The notes under the pieces were generated by a model. It had not been told where the DNA came from. It was given only the letters and a program-made list of their open reading frames with translations, and made no database searches. Of a stretch of 64,000 bases of DNA, positions 54,493 through 63,342 are shown one piece after another; positions within the stretch are counted from its first letter, which is position 1; the number at the start of each line of letters is the position of its first letter. The DNA comes from Siphonobacter curvatus (GTDB lineage Bacteria > Bacteroidota > Bacteroidia > Cytophagales > Spirosomataceae): NCBI RefSeq assembly GCF_002943425.1, contig NZ_PTRA01000002.1:186090-250089 (forward strand), in the 5' to 3' direction. The translations under genes and the position numbers were made by a program.

Positions 54493-54976
54493 ATGAAAGT
54501 AAATATTGGTATTTCCGAACCCCATACGCACGCCGTATCCGCTCAGTTAACCAAGGTTTTAGCCGATGAGTATCTGCTTTACACGAAAACCCGTAACGCC
54601 CATTGGAATGTAACCGGCGATGATTTTCACGCCATGCATCTCTTTTTTGAAACGCAGTATCGGCAACTCGATGAACTCATCGATAGTGTAGCCGAACGCA
54701 TTCGTCAGATTGGTCATTACGCTCCCGCCAGTATGAAAGTGTTTCTGCAATTAACCCACCTAACCGAATACACCGAACATACTAATGATGGTCGGGGATT
54801 TTCGGGGATTTATGAAAGATTTACTGGCTGATCACGAAAGTATCATTGCTTTTCTACGGGGTAACATCGTGCCTTTTGCGGAGCAATACAAAGATTACGG
54901 CACCAGTGACTTCATTACGGGCCTGATGGAAAAACACGAACAAATGGCCTGGATGTTGCGGTCTTATTTCCGGTAG
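54493..54976 (+). pseudogene. dps: dps (ferritin-like DNA-protection protein), frameshifted by a 10-bp tandem duplication
   Basis: The first frame gives a Dps N-terminus with the ferroxidase residues His37, His49, Asp64 and Glu68 (NAHWNVTGDDFHAMH, QLDELIDSVAERI). After about residue 103 it runs into nine foreign residues and TGA at 54829. The rest of Dps continues in another frame (FMKDLLADHESIIAFLR ... EKHEQMAWMLRSYFR) to the stop at 54976. The cause is visible: TCGGGGATTT occurs twice in tandem at 54792-54801 and 54802-54811. Without one copy the frame is whole and encodes 157 residues, the normal Dps length. As written, the product lacks the last helices and could not build the 12-mer. A sequencing or assembly slip is the alternative. 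Confidence 0.9.
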
Positions 54977-55053
54977 ATTGCTGTTTTTTATTAGGCTAGC
55001 AACCCAAGAGGCAATTTTGCGGCTGAAAAGAACGAGCATGATAGGGAATCAAA

Positions 55054-55061
55054 TATATTTG
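55054..55061 (+). promoter_or_regulatory. -7 element of the LytTR gene
   Basis: TATATTTG, a full TAnnTTTG match, 24 bases before ATG 55085. No TTG is at the right distance upstream. Confidence 0.5.
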
Positions 55062-55084
55062 AAAGCAACAACCGAATCCCCGCT

Positions 55085-55780
55085 ATGACCGGCCTAATTG
55101 TCGACGATAATGCCATTGCCAGATCCATTCTAAGTCAGCTTGCCAAACAGGTAAATGGCCTGACGATTGTAGGAGAGTATTCCAACGCAATGGATGCATA
55201 TAACCACCTGCAGCAGCAGGAAGTAGATCTGCTGTTTCTGGATATTGAAATGCCCGAAATGACGGGCTTGGAGTTAACCCGAAATTTAGTAGGCAAAAAT
55301 CTGGTTATCGTATTTACGACTTCAAAAAAGGAGTATGCACTGGAGGCGTTTGAACTGAACATTGCCGATTATCTGCTAAAACCCGTTACACCGGCTCGAT
55401 TCATTCAGGCGATTACTAAAGCAAAATCCATTGTCGATAGCAAACGAGAAAATGTGCACTATGAAAACGATGAGTTTTTATTTGTTCGGGATACCACGAT
55501 CATCCGACGGCTACGGTTCGAGGATATTCTGTACGCGGAAGCTATGGGGGATTATGTAAAGTTTTATACGGCCCAGAAGATGTTTGCCATTCACGGGAAA
55601 CTGAAAACGGCGGAAGAACGACTACCCTCTACCCAATTTATCCGGATTCATCGGTCGTACATTGTGTCCGTTAATAAAATCGATACGCTTCAGGATGGCG
55701 GTGTGACGATTGGGGATAAATTTCTGCCCGTAGCCGATGCGTACCGAAAAAGCCTTAATGCTCGAATGAATGTGTTTTGA
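55085..55780 (+). CDS. LytTR-family response regulator
   Basis: A 231-residue regulator. The receiver domain (1-115) has acidic residues Asp7/Asp8, phosphorylation site Asp53 (LFLDIEMPEMTG), and the conserved Thr and Lys (FTTSKKEYA and YLLKPVT). The LytTR DNA-binding domain covers about 130-231 (IRRLRFEDILYAEAMGDYVK, then FIRIHRSYIVSVNKI). These regulators normally work with a LytS-type kinase. Here the next gene, 66 bp on, is a hybrid kinase of a different class, which may form an unusual pair with it. Confidence 0.95.
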   Translation: MTGLIVDDNAIARSILSQLAKQVNGLTIVGEYSNAMDAYNHLQQQEVDLLFLDIEMPEMTGLELTRNLVGKNLVIVFTTSKKEYALEAFELNIADYLLKPVTPARFIQAITKAKSIVDSKRENVHYENDEFLFVRDTTIIRRLRFEDILYAEAMGDYVKFYTAQKMFAIHGKLKTAEERLPSTQFIRIHRSYIVSVNKIDTLQDGGVTIGDKFLPVADAYRKSLNARMNVF

Positions 55781-55846
55781 TCTCCTTCGGAAAAGGTCAA
55801 TTCATAAACGTAATGGACTTATCCTCATGCATACCCAGAGCTTCCA

Positions 55847-58057
55847 ATGACAATTATTTCTTCGGTAATGGGTTATAAGCGTTTCGCCTATTTCATTTTG
55901 CTGGCATTTATTGCCGGTACTGTGTTGCTTTTGGCCTTACAAATCAATTCAACCCGTAACACGGTGAAGCTGATTAACACGAATACAACGCTGCTCAAAG
56001 AGCTGAGGGCCGGGAATTACCTCCGCGAAATAGACCGGGATATTTTAAGCGTAGAAAGTCGAATCAGGGCATCCATTGCTACTAACGACACCTCGCACCT
56101 GAAAGGGGTGGATGAGAATATCGATAAGGTGGAAATGTTCTTGGATTCGCTTTCAACCAATACAACGGATACGGCCGTTCATCGGATGATCCGTCGATTG
56201 AGTGTGCTGGCACTGGAAAAGAAAAAAACCAAAGAAAGGCTGTTGAGTCGTTTTCTGGTAAAGGGGAACATGAATGAAACCAGTTCAATTGCCAATCCCC
56301 GAGCCCGGAAAATCTCGGATGAAATTACGGCGACAACGGCTAAAATCTACGAAAGCCGGCAGTACGAAATGATGCAACTGAGTCAGGAAAGCGAAGAACG
56401 GGGGAACAAGGCCCGCTGGTACGATCTGTCGATTTTGATTCTACTGTTAGCAGGCGGCGGGGTCATTTGTTTCTTCATTGTCCGACAGTTTCAGCGACAA
56501 AACCAGCTTATCCAGGAGCTGAATGAATCGGAGAAGAAAGCCTCCGTTGCCGCTCAGGCCAAAGAAAATTTTCTGGCGAATATGAGCCACGAGATTCGTA
56601 CGCCCCTCAGTGGTATGTTAGGCTTCACCAATTTACTGCAAAAAAGAAAGCTGGATGCTGAATCCATGGCGTTCGTGCATTCCATTCAAAAGTCAGGTGA
56701 AAGTCTGCTGGCCATTATCAATGAGATTCTCGATTTATCCAAAATTGAGGCTGGAATGATGCGGATTACACCCGGCGTATTCAGCGTAAATGGGTTAGTA
56801 CACTCGATTCAAACCTTATTCGGTGAACGACTGAAAGAAAAAGGGTTACAACTGTACGTAACAATCGACCCTGCCATTCCCGACACGCTAATCGGCGATG
56901 CTACCCGACTTACGCAAGTCTTAGTCAACCTGATTGGTAATGCCATCAAGTTTACGCAGCAAGGCCATATTAGTATTGACGTATATAACAAATCGTTAGG
57001 AAATAAGATCATTCAACTGGGCTTTCGAATTACGGATACTGGCATCGGCATTGAAAGTGAAAAACTCGAAGAAATCTTTGATCGGTTTAATCAGGGCGAA
57101 GCCTCAACCACCCGAAATTACGGTGGTACGGGCCTAGGCTTATCCATCGCTAAAAATCTCATTCTCTTACAGCAGGGGGCGATTACGGTTCAAAGTAAAC
57201 CGGGAAAAGGTACCACCTTCGACTTTTACATTCCGTATGAAGTGGCCGAAGAGCAGTTGGATCAAAAGCCCGTTTCGGAGGCTATTTATTTGAAAGACAA
57301 AACCTACATGCCGCTGTCTATTCTGGTTGTTGACGATAATGCGACGAATCAGAGTCTGATGAAGCATCTGTTACTACAATGGAATGTAGCATTTGATACA
57401 GTTAGTAACGGTTTAGAGGCCCTGGAAAAGCTGCGGGATAGTACCTACGATTTGATATTGATGGATATTCAGATGCCGCACATGGATGGCTACACGGCTA
57501 CCCAGCAGATCCGGGAAGTGTTTCAACTGGATATACCCATCATTGCCATGACGGCTCATGCAATGGCTGGGGAAAGGGAAAAATGCCTTAGTCGAGGCAT
57601 GAATGAATACATTTCCAAGCCTATCAATGAAGAAGAACTTTTCAACGTAATCTCGCGATTCGGCTTTTTGAAACCGAAACAACCCGTAGCGGCTTCCGAA
57701 GTCATTCCTGGCCCGTACGAAAAGATTGATCTGAGTTACATGCGATTAATCAGCGGTGGCGACCAAAATTTTGAGAAAAAAGTCACCTTGCAATTCATCG
57801 AGGAGGTACCCCAAGCTCTAAAACAATTGATACAGGCGTATCAATCGGGCCACTATCCATTAGTTAATCACATGGCTCACGATTTAAAGACCAGCGTTTC
57901 GATGATGGGGATACTGCCCTTGCTGGAAGACCAACTGGATTTTCTGGAACATCAATCCCAGCCTGTCCCGGAGATACCGCAGGTACTACAGGAAGTTCAG
58001 ACCATTCTTGAAACTTCCCTGAAAGAGGCCATGCATTACTACGCCCATCACCCTTAG
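55847..58057 (+). CDS. Membrane hybrid histidine kinase with receiver and Hpt domains
   Basis: A 736-residue kinase. Two membrane helices (about 13-33 and 193-213) frame a periplasmic helical sensor of the CHASE3 kind. HisKA has His248 (NMSHEIRTPLSGMLGF), followed by a HATPase (DTGIGI, GTGLGLSI), a receiver with Asp540 (LMDIQMPHMDG) and a C-terminal Hpt domain with His678 (MAHDLKTSVS). All phosphorelay steps but the last are in one chain, so it can pass phosphate from its Hpt to a separate regulator, most simply the LytTR protein encoded just before. Confidence 0.95.
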   Translation: MTIISSVMGYKRFAYFILLAFIAGTVLLLALQINSTRNTVKLINTNTTLLKELRAGNYLREIDRDILSVESRIRASIATNDTSHLKGVDENIDKVEMFLDSLSTNTTDTAVHRMIRRLSVLALEKKKTKERLLSRFLVKGNMNETSSIANPRARKISDEITATTAKIYESRQYEMMQLSQESEERGNKARWYDLSILILLLAGGGVICFFIVRQFQRQNQLIQELNESEKKASVAAQAKENFLANMSHEIRTPLSGMLGFTNLLQKRKLDAESMAFVHSIQKSGESLLAIINEILDLSKIEAGMMRITPGVFSVNGLVHSIQTLFGERLKEKGLQLYVTIDPAIPDTLIGDATRLTQVLVNLIGNAIKFTQQGHISIDVYNKSLGNKIIQLGFRITDTGIGIESEKLEEIFDRFNQGEASTTRNYGGTGLGLSIAKNLILLQQGAITVQSKPGKGTTFDFYIPYEVAEEQLDQKPVSEAIYLKDKTYMPLSILVVDDNATNQSLMKHLLLQWNVAFDTVSNGLEALEKLRDSTYDLILMDIQMPHMDGYTATQQIREVFQLDIPIIAMTAHAMAGEREKCLSRGMNEYISKPINEEELFNVISRFGFLKPKQPVAASEVIPGPYEKIDLSYMRLISGGDQNFEKKVTLQFIEEVPQALKQLIQAYQSGHYPLVNHMAHDLKTSVSMMGILPLLEDQLDFLEHQSQPVPEIPQVLQEVQTILETSLKEAMHYYAHHP

Positions 58058-58076
58058 TAGCTCTGTTTATTTGCCT

Positions 58077-58113
58077 AAAAGCCCCGCTGTCCTGTGACAT
58101 CCGGGGCTTTTTT
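58077..58113 (+). terminator. Terminator of the LytTR/hybrid kinase operon
   Basis: AAAAGCCCCG (58077-58086) pairs with CGGGGCTTTT (58102-58111); an inner TGTC/GACA pair closes a tetraloop. The T-run continues for two bases. Confidence 0.9.
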
Positions 58114-58240
58114 AATCTGAACGATCCGGCTCTTGATTTCAACGATTGCTTTTGCCTGTTCAACGATTCATCCTGGGTTCAGACCTGGAAGGGTGATACT
58201 TTTAATTCAGAAAACAAAACAACCTCTTGTCTAATCAATC

Positions 58241-59272
58241 ATGGCTCAGGGGAAAATTAGTTTTAAATACGAACTGGAGAAAAAAGAACCTCGGCTCGGT
58301 GATGGTGGAATTACCCGGGGAGCATCCGTAGTGGATTTTCCGGTATCGGTCGGTCTGGCGGGCGTTTCCATGCGACTGGACCCTGGAGCCATGCGGGAAC
58401 TTCACTGGCATGCCAACGCCGCCGAATGGGCCTATGTTATCTCGGGTAACCTTCGTACCACCGTAGTTGATCCGCAAGGCAATACACACGTAGACCTTTT
58501 TTCACCGGGGGACGTCTGGTACTTTCCCAGGGGATACGGGCACGTGCTCCAGTGCATCGGCACGGAACAATGTCACTTCATTCTCATTTTCGATAATGGT
58601 AACTTCTCAGAAGACCACACCTTTAGTATTACTGACTTTATTTCTTCGGTACCTCCTGAAATAGCCGCCCAAAATCTAGGGATCAGCGTGGAAGAGGTAG
58701 TCAAGCTTCCGCACAAAGAAGTCTACTTCGCTCAGGGGCAAGTGCCATCCGTCAGCTCAGGCATTGGATTACCAAGCCCTATCGCCACGTTGACTTCCCC
58801 ACACCGGTATCCACTGGGAGCCCAACAGCCCCGTATCGTTCCGGGCGGCGGAACCCAGCGAGTCGTAACGCAGGCCGAGTTTCCCATTGCAAAAACAATT
58901 ACCGGAACCGTGTTCGAAATTGAACCCGGCGGGTTACGCGAACTCCATTGGCATCCGAATGCGGATGAATGGCAGTACTTTATCCAGGGCAAGGCCGAAA
59001 TGGGCGTATTCCTGGCGGAAGGAAACTTTGTTCGGGATGACTTCGAAGCGGGAGATGTGGGGTACGTACCCATGGGTGCGGGCCATTACATTAAAAACAC
59101 TGGTGATACAAAACTGATTGTATTGCTCGGGTTCAACAGTGGTCACTATGAAGCCATCGACTTGAGTATGTGGCTAAAGGGCAACCCTGTAGACCTGCTG
59201 GAAGGTAATTTCGGAGTAGGGGCGGAGATCGTGAATCAATTCCCGCATACGCAGAAATTCCTGATTCCCTAA
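58241..59272 (+). CDS. Oxalate-decarboxylase-like bicupin
   Basis: A 343-residue protein with two cupins, each with a full manganese site: His55, His57, Glu62 and His101 in the first, and His236, His238, Glu243 and His282 in the second. The shared pattern is RELHWH ... A-x-E-W. The order and the lid region match OxdC. The lid, SENST in Bacillus OxdC, is here SEDHT (123-127): the catalytic Glu is kept, but two lid residues differ. No signal peptide, so cytosolic. It probably splits oxalate to formate and CO2, though a related activity is possible. It is followed after 3 bp by a DUF1275 gene. Confidence 0.85.
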   Translation: MAQGKISFKYELEKKEPRLGDGGITRGASVVDFPVSVGLAGVSMRLDPGAMRELHWHANAAEWAYVISGNLRTTVVDPQGNTHVDLFSPGDVWYFPRGYGHVLQCIGTEQCHFILIFDNGNFSEDHTFSITDFISSVPPEIAAQNLGISVEEVVKLPHKEVYFAQGQVPSVSSGIGLPSPIATLTSPHRYPLGAQQPRIVPGGGTQRVVTQAEFPIAKTITGTVFEIEPGGLRELHWHPNADEWQYFIQGKAEMGVFLAEGNFVRDDFEAGDVGYVPMGAGHYIKNTGDTKLIVLLGFNSGHYEAIDLSMWLKGNPVDLLEGNFGVGAEIVNQFPHTQKFLIP

Positions 59273-59275
59273 AGT

Positions 59276-59929
59276 ATGCAAGCGTCATTGGCGGCTCAGC
59301 AACGACTGGCTGTTATGCTGGCCCTGCTGGCAGGATTCATCGATGCCGTGGCTTTCCTGCAATGGAAAACGTACGTATCGTTCATGAGTGGCAATACGAC
59401 GCAGGCTGGTTTTTCGATTACTCAAGAAAACTACGACATCGTGCTTACCTGTATGACGGCCATTGTAAGCTTTACGACGGGCGTATACGCGGGAACTTAC
59501 GGCCTGATTGGCGGAGATGAACGTACGAGAATCAGACTCTTTCGGGTGATTTCCGGCATTCTGTTTTTTTACGTATTTTTATCGCACGTCCTTACCCTCA
59601 TCCCAATAATCTCCGTAGGAGTTATTGCTTTGGCGATGGGGCTGATGAATACCCTCATTACTGCGGTGGGTAAACAGGCGGTCAATACCGATTTTGTAAC
59701 GGGTACGCTTAGTACCATTGCCCGTCAGATGGCTTTGTTTACTGCGGCAAAAACCTTTGCTGATAAGCAGCAAAGCAAAAAGAACGCTCTGCGTCTGTTA
59801 CTGATTTGGCTGGGTTTTACCGGCGGAGCGGGACTTGCAGTGCTCTGTTTACAGGCCTTTCATTCTTGGATATTGTGCGTACCGGCTGGAATAGTATGGT
59901 TTTTGTCGTATATCTATACTCGTTTGTGA
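59276..59929 (+). CDS. DUF1275 (YoaK-type) membrane protein
   Basis: A 217-residue protein with six likely helices. Family marks are LLAGFIDAVAFL near the N-terminus, then SFMSGNTTQAG, and the later block ALAMGLMNTLITAVGKQAVN followed by TDFVTGTLSTIAR. The function of the family is unknown. It begins three bases after the bicupin stop, so the two are translationally coupled. It could serve transport linked to the bicupin, but that is a guess. Confidence 0.9.
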   Translation: MQASLAAQQRLAVMLALLAGFIDAVAFLQWKTYVSFMSGNTTQAGFSITQENYDIVLTCMTAIVSFTTGVYAGTYGLIGGDERTRIRLFRVISGILFFYVFLSHVLTLIPIISVGVIALAMGLMNTLITAVGKQAVNTDFVTGTLSTIARQMALFTAAKTFADKQQSKKNALRLLLIWLGFTGGAGLAVLCLQAFHSWILCVPAGIVWFLSYIYTRL

Positions 59930-59975
59930 AGTAATTAGCCTACGGGCCAACACGTTATCTTAACCTCTACTGCTT

Positions 59976-60437
59976 ATGTTGACTGTTCATGACAAAGCTC
60001 CGGATTTCACCTTGTTCGCCACCCCCGATCAGAAAGTTAGTCTGAGCGAATTTAGAGGTAGTAATGTTGTCCTGGCCTTTTACCCCGCCGACTGGAGTCC
60101 AGTATGCAGTGACCAAATGGCCTTGTACAATGAAATGCTGAAGTATTTCAAAAAGTACAATGCCCAAATCTTGGGTATTTCGGTAGACAGTAGGTGGTGT
60201 CATCTGGCCTTCTCTCAATCCAGAAATTTACACTTCCCGCTACTGGCCGATTTTGAACCGAAGGGAGACATCTCCAAGCAATACGGGGTCTATAACGAGG
60301 CCGAGGGTGAATGCGATCGGGCTCTTTTTGTCATCGGTAAGGACGGCGTCATTGCCTGGAGTTATCGGTCACCGACGGCAATAAACCCCGGTGCCGATGG
60401 AATTTTGGATGCTCTGGAATCTCTAACCAATCACTAG
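59976..60437 (+). CDS. Peroxiredoxin (AhpC/TSA family)
   Basis: A 153-residue cytosolic peroxiredoxin. The active site PADWSPVC (37-44) gives the peroxidatic Cys44 with Pro37 and Ser41 in place of the usual Thr; the conserved Arg is at 115. Other cysteines are Cys75 and Cys113, either of which could be the resolving residue. The usual AhpC C-terminal cysteine is absent and the protein is short, so it is closer to the AhpE/BCP-like group. The next gene (2-bp gap) is a DsbA-like thiol protein that may reduce it. Confidence 0.9.
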   Translation: MLTVHDKAPDFTLFATPDQKVSLSEFRGSNVVLAFYPADWSPVCSDQMALYNEMLKYFKKYNAQILGISVDSRWCHLAFSQSRNLHFPLLADFEPKGDISKQYGVYNEAEGECDRALFVIGKDGVIAWSYRSPTAINPGADGILDALESLTNH

Positions 60438-60439
60438 CC

Positions 60440-60955
60440 ATGCTATTAAAACCATCCGTTAGCAGTCAAGACCACGCAATTGGCAAGGCAGATGCCAATC
60501 TGGTAATCGTCGAATATGGGGATTACCAATGTCCCTATTGTGGAGCGGCGTATCCGGTTCTGAAAGAATTAATGCGTGAATTCGGGGATCAAATCAAGTT
60601 CGTGTTCCGAAACTTTCCCTTATCTGAAATTCACCCCTTTGCTCGTCCAGCAGCACTCGTAGCCGAGGCCGCCGCGTTGCAGGGGAAATTCTGGGAAATG
60701 CACGACGCTATTTACGAAAACCAATCATCACTAAGTACCGACTTTCTGTTTGAACTGGCCGATCAACTGGGACTCGATCCGACCCAATTGCAAAGTGATT
60801 TAAAGCAGGATTCGGTGGAAGAACGAGTAGACGCTGACTTTGAAAGTGGGATGCGTAGCGGCGTGAATGGTACGCCTTCCTTCTTTGTGAACGGTCAAAA
60901 GTTTAATGGGGGAGCCGAAAATCTACTCGATCTCATTCGATCAAACGCTAGCTAA
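60440..60955 (+). CDS. DsbA-family thioredoxin-fold protein, cytosolic
   Basis: A 171-residue protein with YGDYQCPYCGAAYPVLKEL: the active site CPYC is at residues 31-34. The family block NGTPSFFVNGQKFNG lies near the C-terminus with the cis-Pro in GTPSF. No signal peptide is present, unlike periplasmic DsbA; this is the Thioredoxin_4 or NhaA-C-like group. It is coupled to the peroxiredoxin and is likely its redox partner or a stress disulfide reductase. Confidence 0.85.
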   Translation: MLLKPSVSSQDHAIGKADANLVIVEYGDYQCPYCGAAYPVLKELMREFGDQIKFVFRNFPLSEIHPFARPAALVAEAAALQGKFWEMHDAIYENQSSLSTDFLFELADQLGLDPTQLQSDLKQDSVEERVDADFESGMRSGVNGTPSFFVNGQKFNGGAENLLDLIRSNAS

Positions 60956-61067
60956 AATCGGGTCTTTCTCCCCAATACGTATAGCTGGTTTCTGAAAAAG
61001 CTTGTAGTAAACCGCTTAAATTTCTAGTATTTTCTGAATAGTGAACAACCTTTTAATCCCAAAAACC

Positions 61068-61889
61068 ATGAGTAAATTAACGCTTAAAGACGGCACCGAA
61101 ATCTATTACAAAGACTGGGGAACGGGTCAACCCATCGTGTTTCACCACGGCTGGCCTCTGTCGAGTGATGATTGGGATGCTCAGTTAATGTTTTTCCTAG
61201 AAAAGGGATTCCGAGTGATTGCCCATGATCGTCGGGGACACGGGCGGTCTACGCAAACCGATACCGGCAACGACATGGATACCTATGCAGCCGATGTCGC
61301 CGAGCTTACTACTTTTCTTGATTTGAAAGATGCCATCCACATCGGGCATTCCACGGGTGGGGGTGAGGTCATTCGGTACGTAGCCAAGTACGGAAAAGAT
61401 CGCGTAGCCAAGGCGGTTTTGATCAGTGCCGTTACGCCCATTATGGTTCAAAACGAAAATAATCCCGATGGCGTACCCTTATCGGTTTTTGATGAAATCC
61501 GGGAGGGAACCGCCACGAAGCGACCCCAGTATTTTAAAGATTTTACGACGGCTTTTTACGGATACAATCGCGAAGGAGCGAACGTTTCGCCGGGTATTCA
61601 GGATAACTGGTGGCGGCAGGCCATGATGGGCGGGATCAAAGCTCACTATGACTGTATCAAAGTGTTCTCGGAGACGGATTTTACGGAAGACTTAAAAGCG
61701 GCGGATATTCCCGTCCTGGTACTGCACGGCGAAGACGATCAGATCGTACCCTTCCCTATCTCAGGTGAAAAAGCGGTGAAGCTACTCAAAAACGGAAAAC
61801 TCATTTCCTACCCAGGATTTCCGCACGGTATGCCTACAACTGAAGCCCCAACCATTAATGCCGATATATTAGCCTTTATTCAGGCGTAA
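61068..61889 (+). CDS. Alpha/beta hydrolase (cofactor-free haloperoxidase/esterase type)
   Basis: A 273-residue protein from ATG 61068; a GTG nine codons earlier is less likely. Family marks are the oxyanion region HHGWPLSSDDWD, DRRGHGRS, and the nucleophile elbow GHSTGG with Ser95. The catalytic Asp lies in LHGEDDQIVPF and the His in PGFPHGMPTTE. The close pattern is that of non-haem chloroperoxidases, which also act as esterases or perhydrolases. No signal peptide. The gene stands alone, ending at a two-way terminator. Confidence 0.9.
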   Translation: MSKLTLKDGTEIYYKDWGTGQPIVFHHGWPLSSDDWDAQLMFFLEKGFRVIAHDRRGHGRSTQTDTGNDMDTYAADVAELTTFLDLKDAIHIGHSTGGGEVIRYVAKYGKDRVAKAVLISAVTPIMVQNENNPDGVPLSVFDEIREGTATKRPQYFKDFTTAFYGYNREGANVSPGIQDNWWRQAMMGGIKAHYDCIKVFSETDFTEDLKAADIPVLVLHGEDDQIVPFPISGEKAVKLLKNGKLISYPGFPHGMPTTEAPTINADILAFIQA

Positions 61890-61935
61890 CTGAAGCCCGC
61901 TCTTGGTAGGGGGAGTTACCTACGGGCTTAATCAA

Positions 61936-61976
61936 CAAAAAAGCTGTTTCCTGTTCAATGGGAAACAGCTTTTTTG
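61936..61976. terminator. Two-way terminator between convergent genes
   Basis: CAAAAAAGCTGTTTCC (61936-61951) pairs exactly with GGAAACAGCTTTTTTG (61961-61976) around a nine-base loop. T-runs lie on both strands, so it serves the hydrolase and the minus-strand gene at 61999. Confidence 0.9.
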
Positions 61977-61998
61977 TTAGTGCTCGTGCGAAAGAGTA

Positions 61999-63330
61999 CT
62001 AGAAAATACCGATGTAGTGGTTTCCGGCTTTGTTTACCAATTTAGCCCCTTTGGTTACGGCACCGGACGTACGGTTGATGATGTAAATATTGCCATCTTT
62101 TCCTACGGGAGTGAAGGCAATGTATACTTCGTCACCGCTCACCAGGATGCCCTGATACTGACCAAAATCAAGACCATCTTCGTAGGGCAAATCTACTTTC
62201 GTAGCCGTTTTCGCGTTCAAGTCCAGACGAGCTACGTAACCCTGATCCGAACCATCCTGGCTATACAAAGCATACGCTATGCCATTACCCGCATATTTCC
62301 AGCAATCCACGTATACGTTTTTCACGCCCAGAGCAGCGTCTAAGCTGAATACATAGGAGTTGTCGTATTCGTTACTCTGGTTGATTCTCAGAATGTGTGA
62401 ACCTTTCGAATCACGTTGCGTAGCTTGATAAATGTTACCATCATCCGCTAAGAATGAGTTGTGGCTACGGTAACCGCTATTATCCCCAAAGCCTACGGTT
62501 GAAGTAATCACTTTCGGATTTTCTAGGGAAGGATAATCAACGATTACAGCTTTACTCCCCAGACGCGTAAAGTTGCTTTCGGTAGTACCCGTTGCCGGAT
62601 TTCTTTTCTGCATCCAGGTACCCACGATCAGTTTGTTCTGAGCTTTGTTCAGTACCGGAGCATCCAGACGGAAAATCGTGTGACCCTGTAATTCTTCGGC
62701 CGCCGTTAAAGGAATCTGATACTGCTTGTAACCCGTAATCAGAACGTCCTGTAAGTTCAGAGCCAGGATCGTCGCGGTACCACGGAAATACGCGAAGGGA
62801 GCCGATGGAGTCGGACCACTTGAAGCGTTGTTAGCCGTAGGCGTCGTTACGTTTACGGCGATACCCGTTTTGTCACCATCGAAAAGCTTCACCCAGCGTG
62901 GGGTTGCACTGGCGTACTGCGAGATGTTCACCGTTACATCTTCCTGCGTGTATTTTCCGGCACCTTCTACTTTATAGCGGGCAAATTCACCGCCATTATC
63001 ACCATTGTAAGCAATGTTGAAAAGCGTCTTGCCATCTTCGGAAGCTTGTAAACGAGCGGTACGCGTTGATTTTACACCGAAACCGTTATCGTAAACACTG
63101 ATGGATACGTTCGGGTTTTTGGCATCTTCTTTGCTTACGGAATACACCATCGTACCCCCGTTTCCATCACCGGGCGTAGTGCCCATCAAGGCTCCTGCTA
63201 CCGTAATCCAACGATCCGCATTAGGGTCGGTTTCTGGGTCGGTACCCGTATTACTATCCTTACAACCCGTCAGGGCAACCGTCATCAAAAGACCGGCTAA
63301 CAGGGAAAGATTCAGACCTTGTTTTCTCAT
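61999..63330 (-). CDS. DUF4374-like lipoprotein, second copy
   Basis: A 443-residue lipoprotein with lipobox L-T-G-C at Cys23. The mature part is beta-propeller-like (VGFGDNSGYRSHNSFLADDG, then NIYQATQRDSKGSHILRI, and NGIAYALYSQDG). It is similar in type and position to the protein at 7732: both directly follow a TonB receptor. I assign it to the DUF4374-like group with less certainty, as the sequence is more divergent. It probably helps import the ligand of the receptor gene 12 bp upstream. Confidence 0.7.
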   Translation of the reverse strand: MRKQGLNLSLLAGLLMTVALTGCKDSNTGTDPETDPNADRWITVAGALMGTTPGDGNGGTMVYSVSKEDAKNPNVSISVYDNGFGVKSTRTARLQASEDGKTLFNIAYNGDNGGEFARYKVEGAGKYTQEDVTVNISQYASATPRWVKLFDGDKTGIAVNVTTPTANNASSGPTPSAPFAYFRGTATILALNLQDVLITGYKQYQIPLTAAEELQGHTIFRLDAPVLNKAQNKLIVGTWMQKRNPATGTTESNFTRLGSKAVIVDYPSLENPKVITSTVGFGDNSGYRSHNSFLADDGNIYQATQRDSKGSHILRINQSNEYDNSYVFSLDAALGVKNVYVDCWKYAGNGIAYALYSQDGSDQGYVARLDLNAKTATKVDLPYEDGLDFGQYQGILVSGDEVYIAFTPVGKDGNIYIINRTSGAVTKGAKLVNKAGNHYIGIF

Positions 63331-63342
63331 GGAAGCGATTGA

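Noticed and set aside
54189-54494. 101-codon minus-strand frame before dps
   Set aside because: It covers the dps promoter and reads low-complexity residues with no family marks.
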